From NCBI GenBank assembly GCA_947652605.1, contig OX393576.1, positions 53,048,966 through 53,112,965 on the forward strand: DNA of 64,000 bases, read 5' to 3'. The translations under genes and the position numbers were made by a program. The stretch's first letter is position 1. Every line of letters starts with the position of its first letter. Of the stretch, positions 1-10,014 are shown in pieces. The DNA comes from Elmis aenea. Lineage: Eukaryota; Arthropoda; Insecta; Coleoptera; Elmidae. The notes under the pieces are model-generated. The model did not search any database and was not told where the DNA came from. It saw only the letters and a program-made list of their open reading frames with translations.

Positions 1-193
1 TAATATGGAGGTTTAAGAAAATGTACATTTTTCGTTTTCATCGTGGTACTACGTAACAGGATGCATTATTGGAAATGTAAAACTGGATTATTGTTACGCA
101 TGTAATTGCGCAACTTTTTTCCCATTTAACCAATTTTGTATTTCTAACGGTTTCCGAGAAACCCATGTATTTCATTTTAAACTGGACACCCTG
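1..193. mobile_element. Right end of a CAGGGTGTCC-type MITE (cut by window edge)
   Basis: The stretch ends in GGACACCCTG followed by TA (194-195), the inverted form of the CAGGGTGTCC terminus that bounds several complete fold-back elements further on. The other end lies outside the window, so length and symmetry cannot be judged. Confidence 0.5.
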
Positions 194-228
194 TATAGAA
201 TGAAATACTAAAGGTTAACTAGAAAAGC

Positions 229-352
229 TGCTATGGATAGATACGAGTATATCAGTTGGGAAGAGATAAAAGAGTTGGCACAAGACAGAAGGAAGCAAAA
301 TTAGCAAAGCTCAACAGTCCTACACTTGTAGAAAAACTAACAACTAAATAAA
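229..352 (+). pseudogene. 3' tail of an RTE-like non-LTR retrotransposon
   Basis: The forward frame reads a short C-terminal stretch ending in WEEIKELAQDRRKQN and a stop, followed by an untranslated tail with CAACAGTCCTACAC. The same peptide style and tail occur on the minus strand at 28.1 kb and, tail only, at 43.9 kb, so this is a 5'-truncated member of one family. Only about 125 bp remain. Confidence 0.55.
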
Positions 353-1250
353 ATTGTTAAAAATAAAGGTTGCATTAGATGTTGAAAAATAGTTTCTCTA
401 TTTTGCTTATTTTAATATCATATAATAACACAAATCAGCTTGCGCATTTTTTGCCAGTAACAATCATAAAATTGTGCTAAATTCGTTATACATGAGTGGG
501 TCAAGTGCATGAACGTTTTTTTACTTGGCAATAACGCTTGGAAGTACATGTTTGTTGTATTAATTTGAAACGAGTTTAAATGAAACCTGACCACATGAGA
601 GATATTATGGGTTCACATAAACGGATCCCGCTACTCGTGTACAATATAATTACCTCTAGAGGATCAAGTATCTGCGGTGAGACCAACTTTAACAACATGT
701 TCGAGTTGGCGCAACTGTATATTATTTGTTGTGGGTGACAAAGTTTGAGCTGTAATTATTACAACCAGCGACGAACGAGTGCGGAATAAATGAGAAGATG
801 AAAGTGGTTAGAAGGTGCGACGGTGAGTTAATCAAATTGGAAATAAAACGTTTACAAGATGGGATTAACAAAACTAGGTACAAATAATGTTAGTAACACC
901 TTTTTTAGTATTTCTATAACAAACGCAAAAATAAAGATGAAATTTATAAAAACAGCGACTAATGGAAATTAATAAAAGAACGTTGTGTCTTCTGGTGGTA
1001 ATGAAACAAACAATGCTTTGCAGGGAAATGCAGACGGGGCTAAATAATTCTTTTTGAAAAATGGCAAAAAAATCATGTAGTTTTTACATTGCCTTATCAC
1101 GCTACAGCAGAACAATATGCAATATTCAATGTTTGCAGACGAAGGGTAAACTAAGTGAAACAGAAGAAAATAAACGGTAAAATATTGGAATAAACACAGG
1201 AATGTAATAAAACAAACGACAAGAGGTAAAGACAACATCTAAAATTATGG
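353..1250. other. AT-rich intergenic DNA, nothing recognised
   Basis: Both strands carry only short ORFs of biased composition. No domain, splice-like exon or terminal repeat could be made out. Confidence 0.5.
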
Positions 1251-1254
1251 TTAA

Positions 1255-1611
1255 AGGCCTCTACTCACCTACCATTTTGTCGGTACAACCGACCGACCAT
1301 TCCGATAAATTGTTTAATGTGTAGTCTGTCACCCGACCAACCCGACAGTTGGACAAGTTGGAACGGTCGGGTGGCCAGACCATCCAACAAGCCAACCGCC
1401 CCACCACATTCCTCTAGATAAGGACTATTAAACCGAAAATTTAACGCTATTTATAAATTTGTCATCCACAAAATGGCATCAGAGCCAAAATAATAAAAAA
1501 GTCATGACGTTTATGCTGTGTTGGTTGGACTGGTTGGGAGGTGTGTAGACAACACCCAACACGGAGTTCCCGACGGTCGGCTCCGACAAGTTGGATACTG
1601 AGTAGAGGCCT
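1255..1611 (+). mobile_element. 357-bp MITE with TTAA-type target, copy 1
   Basis: Terminal inverted repeats AGGCCTCTACTCA and TGAGTAGAGGCCT bound the element. TTAA lies directly to the left (1251-1254); the right flank has drifted to TATA. The inside is rich in GACCG/CGGTC blocks around an AT-rich centre. A nearly full-length copy in the opposite orientation lies at 49980-50332 with perfect TTAA on both sides. TTAA suggests piggyBac-type mobilisation, but the termini are not the usual CCC piggyBac ends, so the superfamily is an inference. Confidence 0.75.
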
Positions 1612-2087
1612 TATAAGCGCAGAAGTCAAGCACAAAATAAGTTTAAATGAAATATGTGCAACAAGTGACAACTTACAAATACCTAAAGGTGCATCTACAT
1701 TGTAATGGAAATATGGACGAAGAATATTTATTGGAATAAAAAACCATTAATAAAAGATTTATTCCGAAAAACAAAAGTAGATGTATACAAATACATATAT
1801 TATGCGAGTGTTTAGTTAAACCTATGTATGCTAATTATGAACCACGAAAAAAGAAACAAATGTAGGATTGTAGTTTTGAAAAACTGCTATTGACAGAATT
1901 TAAAAATGCTTAGAAAAGTTTAAGAAACATGAACAGAGCAAAGAGAAGACCAAGAAAAATCTAAAATAATGAGATAAAACGAGTTGTCAAAGATATTAAG
2001 TGGAGTATGATGGTGAATTGGCAAATGACGAAGAAATTTAGGAAAGTTTACAAAAAAATCACCAACAAAAGCCTCAAATCTAACGTT
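1612..2087. other. AT-rich DNA with a possible decayed retroelement tail
   Basis: At about 1930-2060 the forward strand reads a degenerate RRPRKI...NEIKRVVKDIKW-like run, reminiscent of the basic C-terminus of RTE-type reverse transcriptases. It contains stops and is too short to be certain. The rest shows nothing. Confidence 0.25.
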
Positions 2088-2090
2088 TAA

Positions 2091-2569
2091 GGGCCGTTAT
2101 TATAAACGACGAATAAGTAATTTACTCATGGAATAAAATTTACTTCCCGAATAAATAGCTATTTTGAGTATTATAAACGTCAAATAAATTTACTTGTCAA
2201 ATAAATTCCCGAAGTTAACTAACCCATAGATAAGAGAAACTAACCTCTGATAAACCATGGGATAAATTTTAACTATCGAATAAACATAACTCTACTTTTT
2301 CATGTCTGTTTAGTAAATGTGACATAATAATTATTATAAAAGGTAAGTAATAAATAATTATAAGAATATCGCATATACCTACACACGATTTATGAATTTA
2401 TGAGGTTGTGTTTGTTTATTTATCACTTTAGTTAGTTATTTCACTGTTAACTATTTATTCGGCAATTATCGTTTATAATAGCGGGTAGCGGGAATAAATT
2501 TACTCGCCAAGTAAATTTATTTGAAGAATAGCTATTCGACTATTTAACTGACGTTTATAATAACGGCCC
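2091..2569. mobile_element. Tourist-like (PIF/Harbinger-type) MITE, 479 bp
   Basis: The element starts GGGCCGTTATTATAAACG and ends CGTTTATAATAACGGCCC, an 18-bp terminal inverted repeat with one difference. It is flanked by TAA on both sides (2088-2090 and 2570-2572), the 3-bp target duplication expected of PIF/Harbinger elements. The arms carry further inverted blocks built from AATAAATTTACT-like words. No coding sequence is present. Confidence 0.8.
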
Positions 2570-2820
2570 TAAGAAGCTAAAATTAAGGAAAAAAAGAAGA
2601 TTAATGCATGTCATCATAAAACGTTCATTAAGCCGATTCCAGTTTAGTTAATTCTAGATCAGAGATTCTCACTACGCATGTTGCAGAACAATTGAATTTT
2701 TGCGACTTACTTTCTACTAATTAGAATGAAAATTCTATCAATTATGTTATTACGAAGAGAGTTTTTGTACAATAGTATAATTTCATTTTATTCTTCAGGC
2801 TTTCGCGGCCATTGTCCATG

Positions 2821-2903
2821 TTACAATCTTCGTTCCCGGGTTTGGTCGAAACGTCACGTAATCAAAGAAGACGCGGTTCTAAACCCGGGAACGAGGATTG
2901 TAA
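2821..2903. repeat. GC-rich 23-bp stem hairpin
   Basis: Bases 2821-2843 pair with 2881-2903 with one mismatch (core CGTTCCCGGGTTT), leaving a 37-base loop that contains GGTCGAAACGTCACG. GC content is well above the surroundings. No target duplication was found, so it could be a very small MITE, part of a larger repeat, or a structured RNA. Confidence 0.6.
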
Positions 2904-4096
2904 CGGTAGGTTTAATTTCATTTTCGTGCTAACGATGCAATACAAAAATTCAAGAAAAAATGTATTGTGATATTGATTTGTGCTAAGCTGCTAAGCAATA
3001 ACATTTTGCCATGAAAAAAATTATTTAATTAGCTATACGTCGCCTTTTTGCAAATAAGTTATTTTACAAGGGTAATTCTGTAAAAATATGCCTAAATGAT
3101 AGGAGTAATAGATAAGTTTAAAAGGTGTATGATATAACTATTTACCGAACTAAGTTTCAAAACCTGTACAATTTTAATAATTATGGTATATATGTAGTTC
3201 TATAACTTTCATTATTATTACCTTTAAATTTCAATGTTCATCTGATTATAGTATTAAAATGCAGTCGACTAAAATTTTGTTTGATTTTTGTTTCAGATTT
3301 GGGCCAACGACCATAAAGTAAGTTAACCAATTGTTGAGTGATTTTGTGAAATAATAACTAGTGGACTGTATATTTGTATGATATTTATTGCAAATACATA
3401 ATTTTATGATAATTCGCAATTGCACGTCTATCTAAACTGGCAGTCTTTTAAGCACTGCTGTGCTCACGGAGCACAGCCAATATTGGTGGTGGGGATGCAA
3501 CCCCGCACTTTAAAATGTTTAATGAATCCGTAACACCAATCTTTTTAATTAATTAAAATTCAGCGGAACCTTGACTTATTGATCGTCGCTTTACGGATTC
3601 AGAATTTAACAAACTACAAATGCGCCGTTTATTTTGAAAGTGGTATAAGTAACTTTTGTTATTTTAAGATATAAAATGTTTTGCATTTTAATGTACCTAC
3701 ATAAAAATATTTACGCTTACTATAAAAAATTTCACTTATATTCGTTATCCCGGTTACTTATACTTTTCTTAGTATACATAATTTCGCACAGATGGTAACG
3801 AATCGCCATTTTTTGTTACTGTTAAGTAACTTAAGTCACTTCAAAATAAATAGTGCATAAAAACTATGGACTATGCTGATTTTGTCTGATGTATTTACTG
3901 AAGTGATGCTTAATAAGACAGTAATTTAAGAAAATTGATAAGGTAATTATATAATTTAAGTAATTTATGTAATGTTATAAGTTAGTTTAAGTATTTTTTC
4001 AAAATCATTTATATTTATAAAATACACAAGTAATAAGTAAATTCATCAGTTTATTTTAAAATATAAGTATAAGTAATTTATATAACGTGTTTGATA
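2904..4096. other. AT-rich DNA with one minor inverted repeat
   Basis: Only a short inverted pair, TGAATCCGTAA (about 3523) and TTACGGATTCA (about 3591), stands out. No coding signal. Confidence 0.45.
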
Positions 4097-4821
4097 TACA
4101 GTGTGTCCAAAAGGTATGAAATATGCTATATATCTCAGTAAATATCCACTTTAGGGAAACAATTTTTGTATAAAAGTTGTTTGCTACTTAGTTTTCCACC
4201 ATAAGAAAAAATTTAAATATTTTCTTTTTCGAATAACAAAAGCGCAATGAATTTTTTTAAATGGCAAGCTACCCCTATAATATACTTATTTGATAGAGAA
4301 TTTTTTTTCTCTTTTCAATTATGGGGTCTCCTTAAAAATTAAGTTTATGCTAAGAGGCCGGAGAATATCAAAAATTTAAAAGATCGTATTAGAGAAATTA
4401 CATCTGAAATGGTTGGGAATGTTATAAACGGGTTTAAAAACCGCGTTTATCATTGCCAAGCTGTAATTGGTTCACAGTTTGAACACTTATTGTAGATTTC
4501 GTCAAAAAATTTTAGTTCTTATGATGTTTTTGTTAGAAATAAATACTAATTCATTAAAATAATTTTTGCATTTTTCTTAAAAAGTTGCTTAAGTAAGGGT
4601 ACTAAAGTTTTGCATCATTGAAAAGAGAAAAAAATTCTTTATCAAGTGAGTTTAATATAGGGGTACCTTGTCATTAAAAAAAAATCAATTGTTTTTCATT
4701 GCGCTTTTGTTATTCGAAAAAAATATATTTAAATTTTGTCTTATGGTGGAAAACTAGGTACCAAACAACTTTTATTCAAATCAAAACATTTATCCCTAAA
4801 GTGGATATTTACTGAGATATA

Positions 4822-6366
4822 CAGGGTGTCCCAGCCAAGACGAATTATTCGATAGCTCTGTTATTAGTAATAATATTAAAAAAAGTTAAATATAAAAGTT
4901 GTTTGTAATCATTTACTACATAACCTAAAATTATTTTCAACTATACACAGTGTTTTGTTTTTGCGCTCTGATACCAGACATCGTTTTTTTATATGGAACA
5001 CCCTATATATTTTGTAATTTTTGGATGTAAAATTAAATTCTCTTTCAAAAATATTATAGGCTGTTTATGTCTAAAATGAACCGTTTTTGAGTTATTAACT
5101 TTTTTTTGAAAATTCTGACAGATGCAGACCTTTATAAAAATATTTATATTTATTAACATAAGAACATCAGAGCAATTTACTTTGGTAATTTATTAGACAA
5201 TAGTGTCATAGTGATCGTTGACGAGTTACATTTTTAAAATAATATACAGGGTGTTCGTTATACTCGGTCATTTTTGCTAAACTTTAAACGCAGGTAAGTC
5301 AATTTTTTTAAATGGAACGCCCAATATATTTTTACATTTTCTTGTAGAAAATTTAATTATCTTTTAAAGTTGTTAAGGGTGTTTTATGTCTAAATATAAT
5401 ATTTTTGAAGTTATTTCGTTTCTTATGATTATTTGTGAGTATTTTACCTAAAATATCGGTAGTAGCCTTTGAAAATTCAAAACAATTTGTATGAACTGTC
5501 AACCAGAACAGTTAATCGGCATAATTTCCACTATTATGCCACTAAAAATCCATATTTTTTAATAGTTGTAGATGCACAGCATAAATGGCATCAAATAACA
5601 CAAGAATGCTGTGTATCTACAATTCTTAAAAAATATGGATTTTTAGTGGCATAATAGTTTAAATTTTGCCGTTTAACTGTTCTGGTTGACAGTTCATACA
5701 AATTGTTTTGAATTTTCAAAGGCTACTACCGATATTTTAGGTAAAATACTCGCAAATAATTATAAGAAACGAAATAACTTCAAAAATATTATATTTAGAC
5801 ATAAAACACCCTTAACAACTTTGAAAGATAATTAAATTTTCTACAAGAAAATGTAAAAATATATTGGGCGTTCTATTTAAAAAAATTGACTTACCTGCGT
5901 TTAAAGTTTAGCTAATTGGACCGAGTATAACGAACACCCTGTATATTATTTTAAAAATATAACTCGTCAACGATCACTATGACACTATTGTCTAATAAAT
6001 TACGAGAGTAAATTGCTCTGGTGTTGTTATGTTAATAAATATAAATATTTTTATAAAGGTCTGCATCTGTCAAAATTTTCAAAAAAACGTTAATAATTCA
6101 AAAACGGTTCATTTTAGACATAAAAAATCTATAATATTTTTGAAAGAGAATTTAATTTTACATCCAAAAATTACAAAATATACAGGGTGTTCCATATAAA
6201 AAAACAATGTTTGGTATCAGAGCGCAAAAACAAAACACTGTGTATAGTTGAAAATAATTTTAGGTTATGTAGTAAATGATTACAAACAACTTTTATATTT
6301 AACTTTTTTTAATATTATTACTAATAACAGAGCTATCGAATAATTCGTCTTGGCTGGGACACCCTG
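4822..6366. mobile_element. Fold-back MITE B nested in A, 1545 bp
   Basis: The ends CAGGGTGTCCCAGCCAAGAC and its inverse are flanked by TA on each side (4820-4821, 6367-6368), within the right part of element A. The arms 4822-5246 and 5942-6366 are close inverted copies, so the whole is one long palindrome with element C at its centre. Internal accessory words such as GGAACACCCTATATAT (about 4996) resemble a second terminus embedded in each arm. No ORF of interest. Confidence 0.75.
5247..5941. mobile_element. Fold-back MITE C at the centre of B, 695 bp
   Basis: The ends CAGGGTGTTCGTTATACTCGG and CCGAGTATAACGAACACCCTG are flanked by TA. The arms pair almost to the centre, where ATGGATTTTTAGTGGCATAATAG mirrors the left side and leaves a loop of roughly 40-70 bases near 5570. 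The small ORFs read here are palindrome by-products. Confidence 0.75.
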
Positions 6367-6398
6367 TATAGCATATTCCATACCTTTTGGACACACTG

Positions 6399-7173
6399 TA
6401 TTAAATTATTGTCATTCGTCTTCGGACATTTCACTTTGTTTTAAATTTTTTAAATAACTCTGATTTATTAAGGGCATATAGGGAAGCAAATCCATTCATA
6501 TGCTATTTTCAAAATAAATGTATTTGCACTTATGTTTAACAATAACATTTCTATTGACAAAAATAGTAATGGTTTTGAAACAAATTGTAAGTAAAATGTT
6601 TAAAGAGAAAAACGAAAACATGGTGCTTGGTGACAGCCTTTACAATAATAATGAAATAAGTATAAAATTCAAATTAAATTAATGTATTTTGCAACAAGAA
6701 AATCTACGAAATTAAATCATTTCATTAAATTTTGAGACTGATACTTATTAGAACAACATTTTTCCATAACATATGTAAGCTTTTCAACACAGCGAGTAAT
6801 ACATTAATTCTATTATATTTTGTTTCCGGGTAATAGATAAAAATTAGTACCGATTAATTTTTATGGTAACCGCCACGGCGGTTCCATCCCTTTTAACGCA
6901 ATAGCACATTAAAAGCAGTTGTGTTTATCGGTAGTAAACCGACTGAAATAGGTCATGATCTTAATGGCACAATTACGTCTGCTAGAATAAACTAACTTAC
7001 TGGTAACGTCTTCCTGCCACATGCAATGTAGGTTAGTGCCACGTTGGACTTTTAAAATTAAAGGGGATGCTTGTATATTGCAACAGACAGTGAGCGATTT
7101 CTACTTAATTGCATTCATAATGTCTTGTGAATCTTCTACATTTGTTTCATGCAACAATGATAAAATGAAAATA
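6399..7173. other. AT-rich DNA, nothing recognised
   Basis: No terminal repeats or coding signal beyond a slightly GC-richer spot (about 6860-6900, CCGCCACGGCGG). Confidence 0.45.
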
Positions 7174-7175
7174 TA

Positions 7176-8860
7176 CAGGGTGTCTTCGTTATCACCGCGA
7201 ATAATTTAAGTGGTGATAGAGGACCTTTTTCTAAGAAAAAAATTCAAGTAAACTTTTTTCCTAAAATCAAATGCTAAGCTGATATCCTTATTTGATTTTT
7301 TTACACTTCTGCATTTATAAGACTCTGCAGCCGAAAATATCAATTGTATCGTAAAATACCTTGAAGCTTTTTAATAGAGCATCTCTACAAAATTAGATTT
7401 ATTTATTTTTTGTCTACAGGCAATGGTTTGAGAGTTATAAAGCAGTTTGTACAAAAAAATGTACAAAATTTACAAAATTTAATTGTTTCTTAGACTTTGC
7501 AACCGCTGTATCTTTAAAACGAAAGGTTGTACAAAAAAACCGACGGCCCATTTCGGGTAGCAAATTTTATGGGCTACAACTTTGGTCTAGTGAAATTTTT
7601 TGAAAATCAAACCTATTTTCCGGAAAAGCTGAAAATAAGGAATAGAGTGCAAAAACAAAATTTCCTACAAATATTGTTTTGTATTTAAAAATGCTTTTAA
7701 AGAGAGTGCGATTACGTAATTGAATGATGGAGGTCATTTTGAACACTTATTGAAGTATTTTTGTGGTTACATGTTAATTTTATTGCGTCCAGATGGATTT
7801 GCATTGTTTTGCATTTTATCGTTTTCGAAAAACAAAAACTCCCGGTAATTATGATAGTTTGTATTTAAAAATGCCATAGCATCGGCAACATTCATAAAAT
7901 TATGTATCTCATTAGTTTTAAAGCTTTTTATGATGTTTGAAATTCTTCAGAAAACCACCCCTTATTTTTTTTTTTAAGGAGCTAACGAACAAATTTAACA
8001 AAAAATTGTAAAATTGCATATAAATAAGTTATGTAAATTTTTAAAAACGCCGCATCTTTTTAACGAAACGTCGTAGAGCAAAACGGATGCCTATTGCTGA
8101 TAAGGCATTTAACGGACTACAACTTCGGTAAATATGTTGTTCAATAAAACTAAATGTATCATAGAAATGTTTATAATAGTGAAAAAGGTGGAAAAAAAAC
8201 GATAAAATGCAAAACAATGCAAATCCATCTGGACGCAATAAAAATTAACATGTAACCACAAAATTACTTCAATAAGTGTTCAAAATGAACTCCATCAGTT
8301 TCAATCACGTAATCGCACTCTCTTTAAAAGCTGTTTTAAATACAAAACAATATTTGTAAGAAATTTTGTTTTTGCACTCTATTCCATATTTTCAGCTTTT
8401 CCGGAAAAACGGTTTGATTTTCAAAAAATTTCACTTGACCAAAGTTGTAGCCCATAAAATTTGCTATCCGGAATGGGCCGTCGTTTTTTTTTTGTACAAC
8501 CTTTCGTTTTAAAGATACAGCGGTTGCAAAGTCTAAGAAATAATTAAATTTTGTTAATTTTTTACATTTTTTTGTACAAACTGCTTTATAACTCTCAAAC
8601 CATTGCCTGTAGACAAAAAATAAATAAAACTAATTTTGTAGATAATTTCATGTTCTATTAAAAAGCTTGAAGGTATTTTACGATAAAATTGATATTTTCG
8701 GCTACAGAGTCTTATAAATGCAGAAGTGTAAAAAAATCAAGTAAGTGTTGATATCAGCTTAGCATTTGATTTTAGGAAAAAAATTTACTTGAATTTTTTT
8801 CTTAGAAAAAGGTCCTCTATCACCACTTAAAATATTCGCGGTGATAACGGGGACACCCTG
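7176..8860. mobile_element. Full-length fold-back MITE, 1685-bp palindrome
   Basis: The left end CAGGGTGTCTTCGTTATCACC and right end GGTGATAACGGGGACACCCTG are inverted and flanked by TA (7174-7175, 8861-8862). Each arm is about 800 bp: for example TGCGTCCAGATGGATTTGCA near 7786 has its inverse near 8215, and GAGTGCGATTACGT near 7703 its inverse near 8310. The centre is near 8020. Drift between arms is low. No transposase ORF. Confidence 0.8.
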
Positions 8861-8933
8861 TATATTGTAGTTAAAATAAAAAGGTTTTAGAAACTTAAGC
8901 AATCCAAGAGTTTTGATAGTTCCAATATATATA

Positions 8934-10012
8934 CAGGGTGATTGATTGAGACCGGGCATTAAAAATATATGAAGAATGAAAAAGGGTACGGATCTGAAAT
9001 TTTGGTTATGACCATAATGGCATCTGATCTGTTTAATGAAAATATTTTCAATATGGCGACACTTCCGGAAATACCGGAAGTTGACGTCTACTTTCTTATT
9101 TCAAATACAATGGTCTATTTTTTATTGCGTATTTGGATTTAAAACGTTATTTTAGAGGGACTTTTATTAGCATTCTCTATACCTAAGTGCAGCCATTTTT
9201 GAGATTTTTGGACTTTTTTGAAAATTTTTCGATTTTCATCGTAATGCTTAATATTATCTACCGCCACCATTTTTGAAGCGAAAACGCTCAAATTTAGATT
9301 ATGCATAGAAGAAAGCTTGGAGTTCATGCTGGAATTTTTGAAATCGATGCATTACTTACAGGGTGTCCAAAATTTAATTTTATTTTAATACAACTTCAGA
9401 CCACTATAACTAATTTTTTTTAAATACAATGCCCAATATTTTTTTTCATTTTCTAATGCAAAATTCAATTCTGCAGCAATCCTTATTAGCATTCCCTATA
9501 CCTATCTGCAATAATTTTCGAGTTATTAAGGGTTTTTGATAAAGTTAAGAACAAATTGTAACATTTTTAAATAGCAAGCCTTGGAATTGACAACAAATGC
9601 CAATATTGATAACTGTCAAAAACTTGTATCGCGTTTGTCAGTTGTGTTCATAAAAATGGAAAATCAAGGGTATTCAAACACAGATATTTTAAACTTATTT
9701 TACATTCATGGAGAATGTCACAAGATTATTACAAGAACTTGCCGTGTATTCAATGACAGATATCCTCATTTCAATGTTATGACCAGACAAAAATTTCAAC
9801 GAATAGAATCAAATTTTTTGCAATTCGGAAGAGTGAAATCTGGTAGTATTCAACGTAGACGTCAACTTCCGGTATTTCCAGAAGTGTCGTCATATTGAAA
9901 ATATTTTCATTAAACAGATCAGATGCCATTATGGTCATAACCAAAATTTCAGATCCGTACCCTTTTTCATTCTTCATATATTTTTAATGCCCGGTCTCAA
10001 TCAATCACCCTG
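8934..10012. mobile_element. Fold-back element D with transposase-leader remnant, 1079 bp
   Basis: Ends CAGGGTGATTGATTGAGACC and GGTCTCAATCAATCACCCTG with TA on both sides. Only about 165 bp at each end form inverted arms; the middle is asymmetric. The middle holds a partial internal direct repeat (TTATTAGCATTC...CTATACCTA at about 9166 and 9483) and a short ORF (9581-9898) that runs into the right arm. It therefore looks like a deletion derivative of a larger autonomous transposon rather than a pure fold-back. Confidence 0.75.
9581..9898 (+). pseudogene. N-terminal helix-turn-helix remnant of a transposase
   Basis: The frame is open for 105 codons. The likely real start is the ATG at 9656 (MENQGYSNTDILNLFYIHGE). 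From there a helical segment with YIHGECHK..TRTCRVFNDRYP...F.RI..N..QFG matches the pattern of the insect DUF4817-type helix-turn-helix leader (hydrophobic helix, Y-GE-x4-A/T-x3-Y/F-x4-YP, then a second helix). That leader is known from the front of mariner/IS630-like transposases in insects. The catalytic part is missing: after QFGRVKSG the frame enters the right terminal repeat and stops. It is not likely to be functional. Family assignment is from memory of the motif, not a search. Confidence 0.5.
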
Positions 10013-10014
10013 TA

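Larger units (their letters stand above)
4099..6398. mobile_element. Outer fold-back MITE A, split by element B
   Basis: The ends CAGTGTGTCCAAAAGGTATG (left) and CATACCTTTTGGACACACTG (right) are inverted copies flanked by TA. The body of A is the imperfect hairpin 4125-4820 (TATCTCAGTAAATATCCACT pairing with its inverse near 4800-4818). Its right terminus is displaced to 6369-6398 because element B (4822-6366) sits inside it. CAG...CTG ends at a TA target fit a Tc1/mariner-type transposase. Confidence 0.75.

Noticed and set aside
5469..5654. 61-codon ORF in the centre of element C
   Set aside because: Sequence is part of the palindrome; the peptide repeats its own inverse and has no motif.
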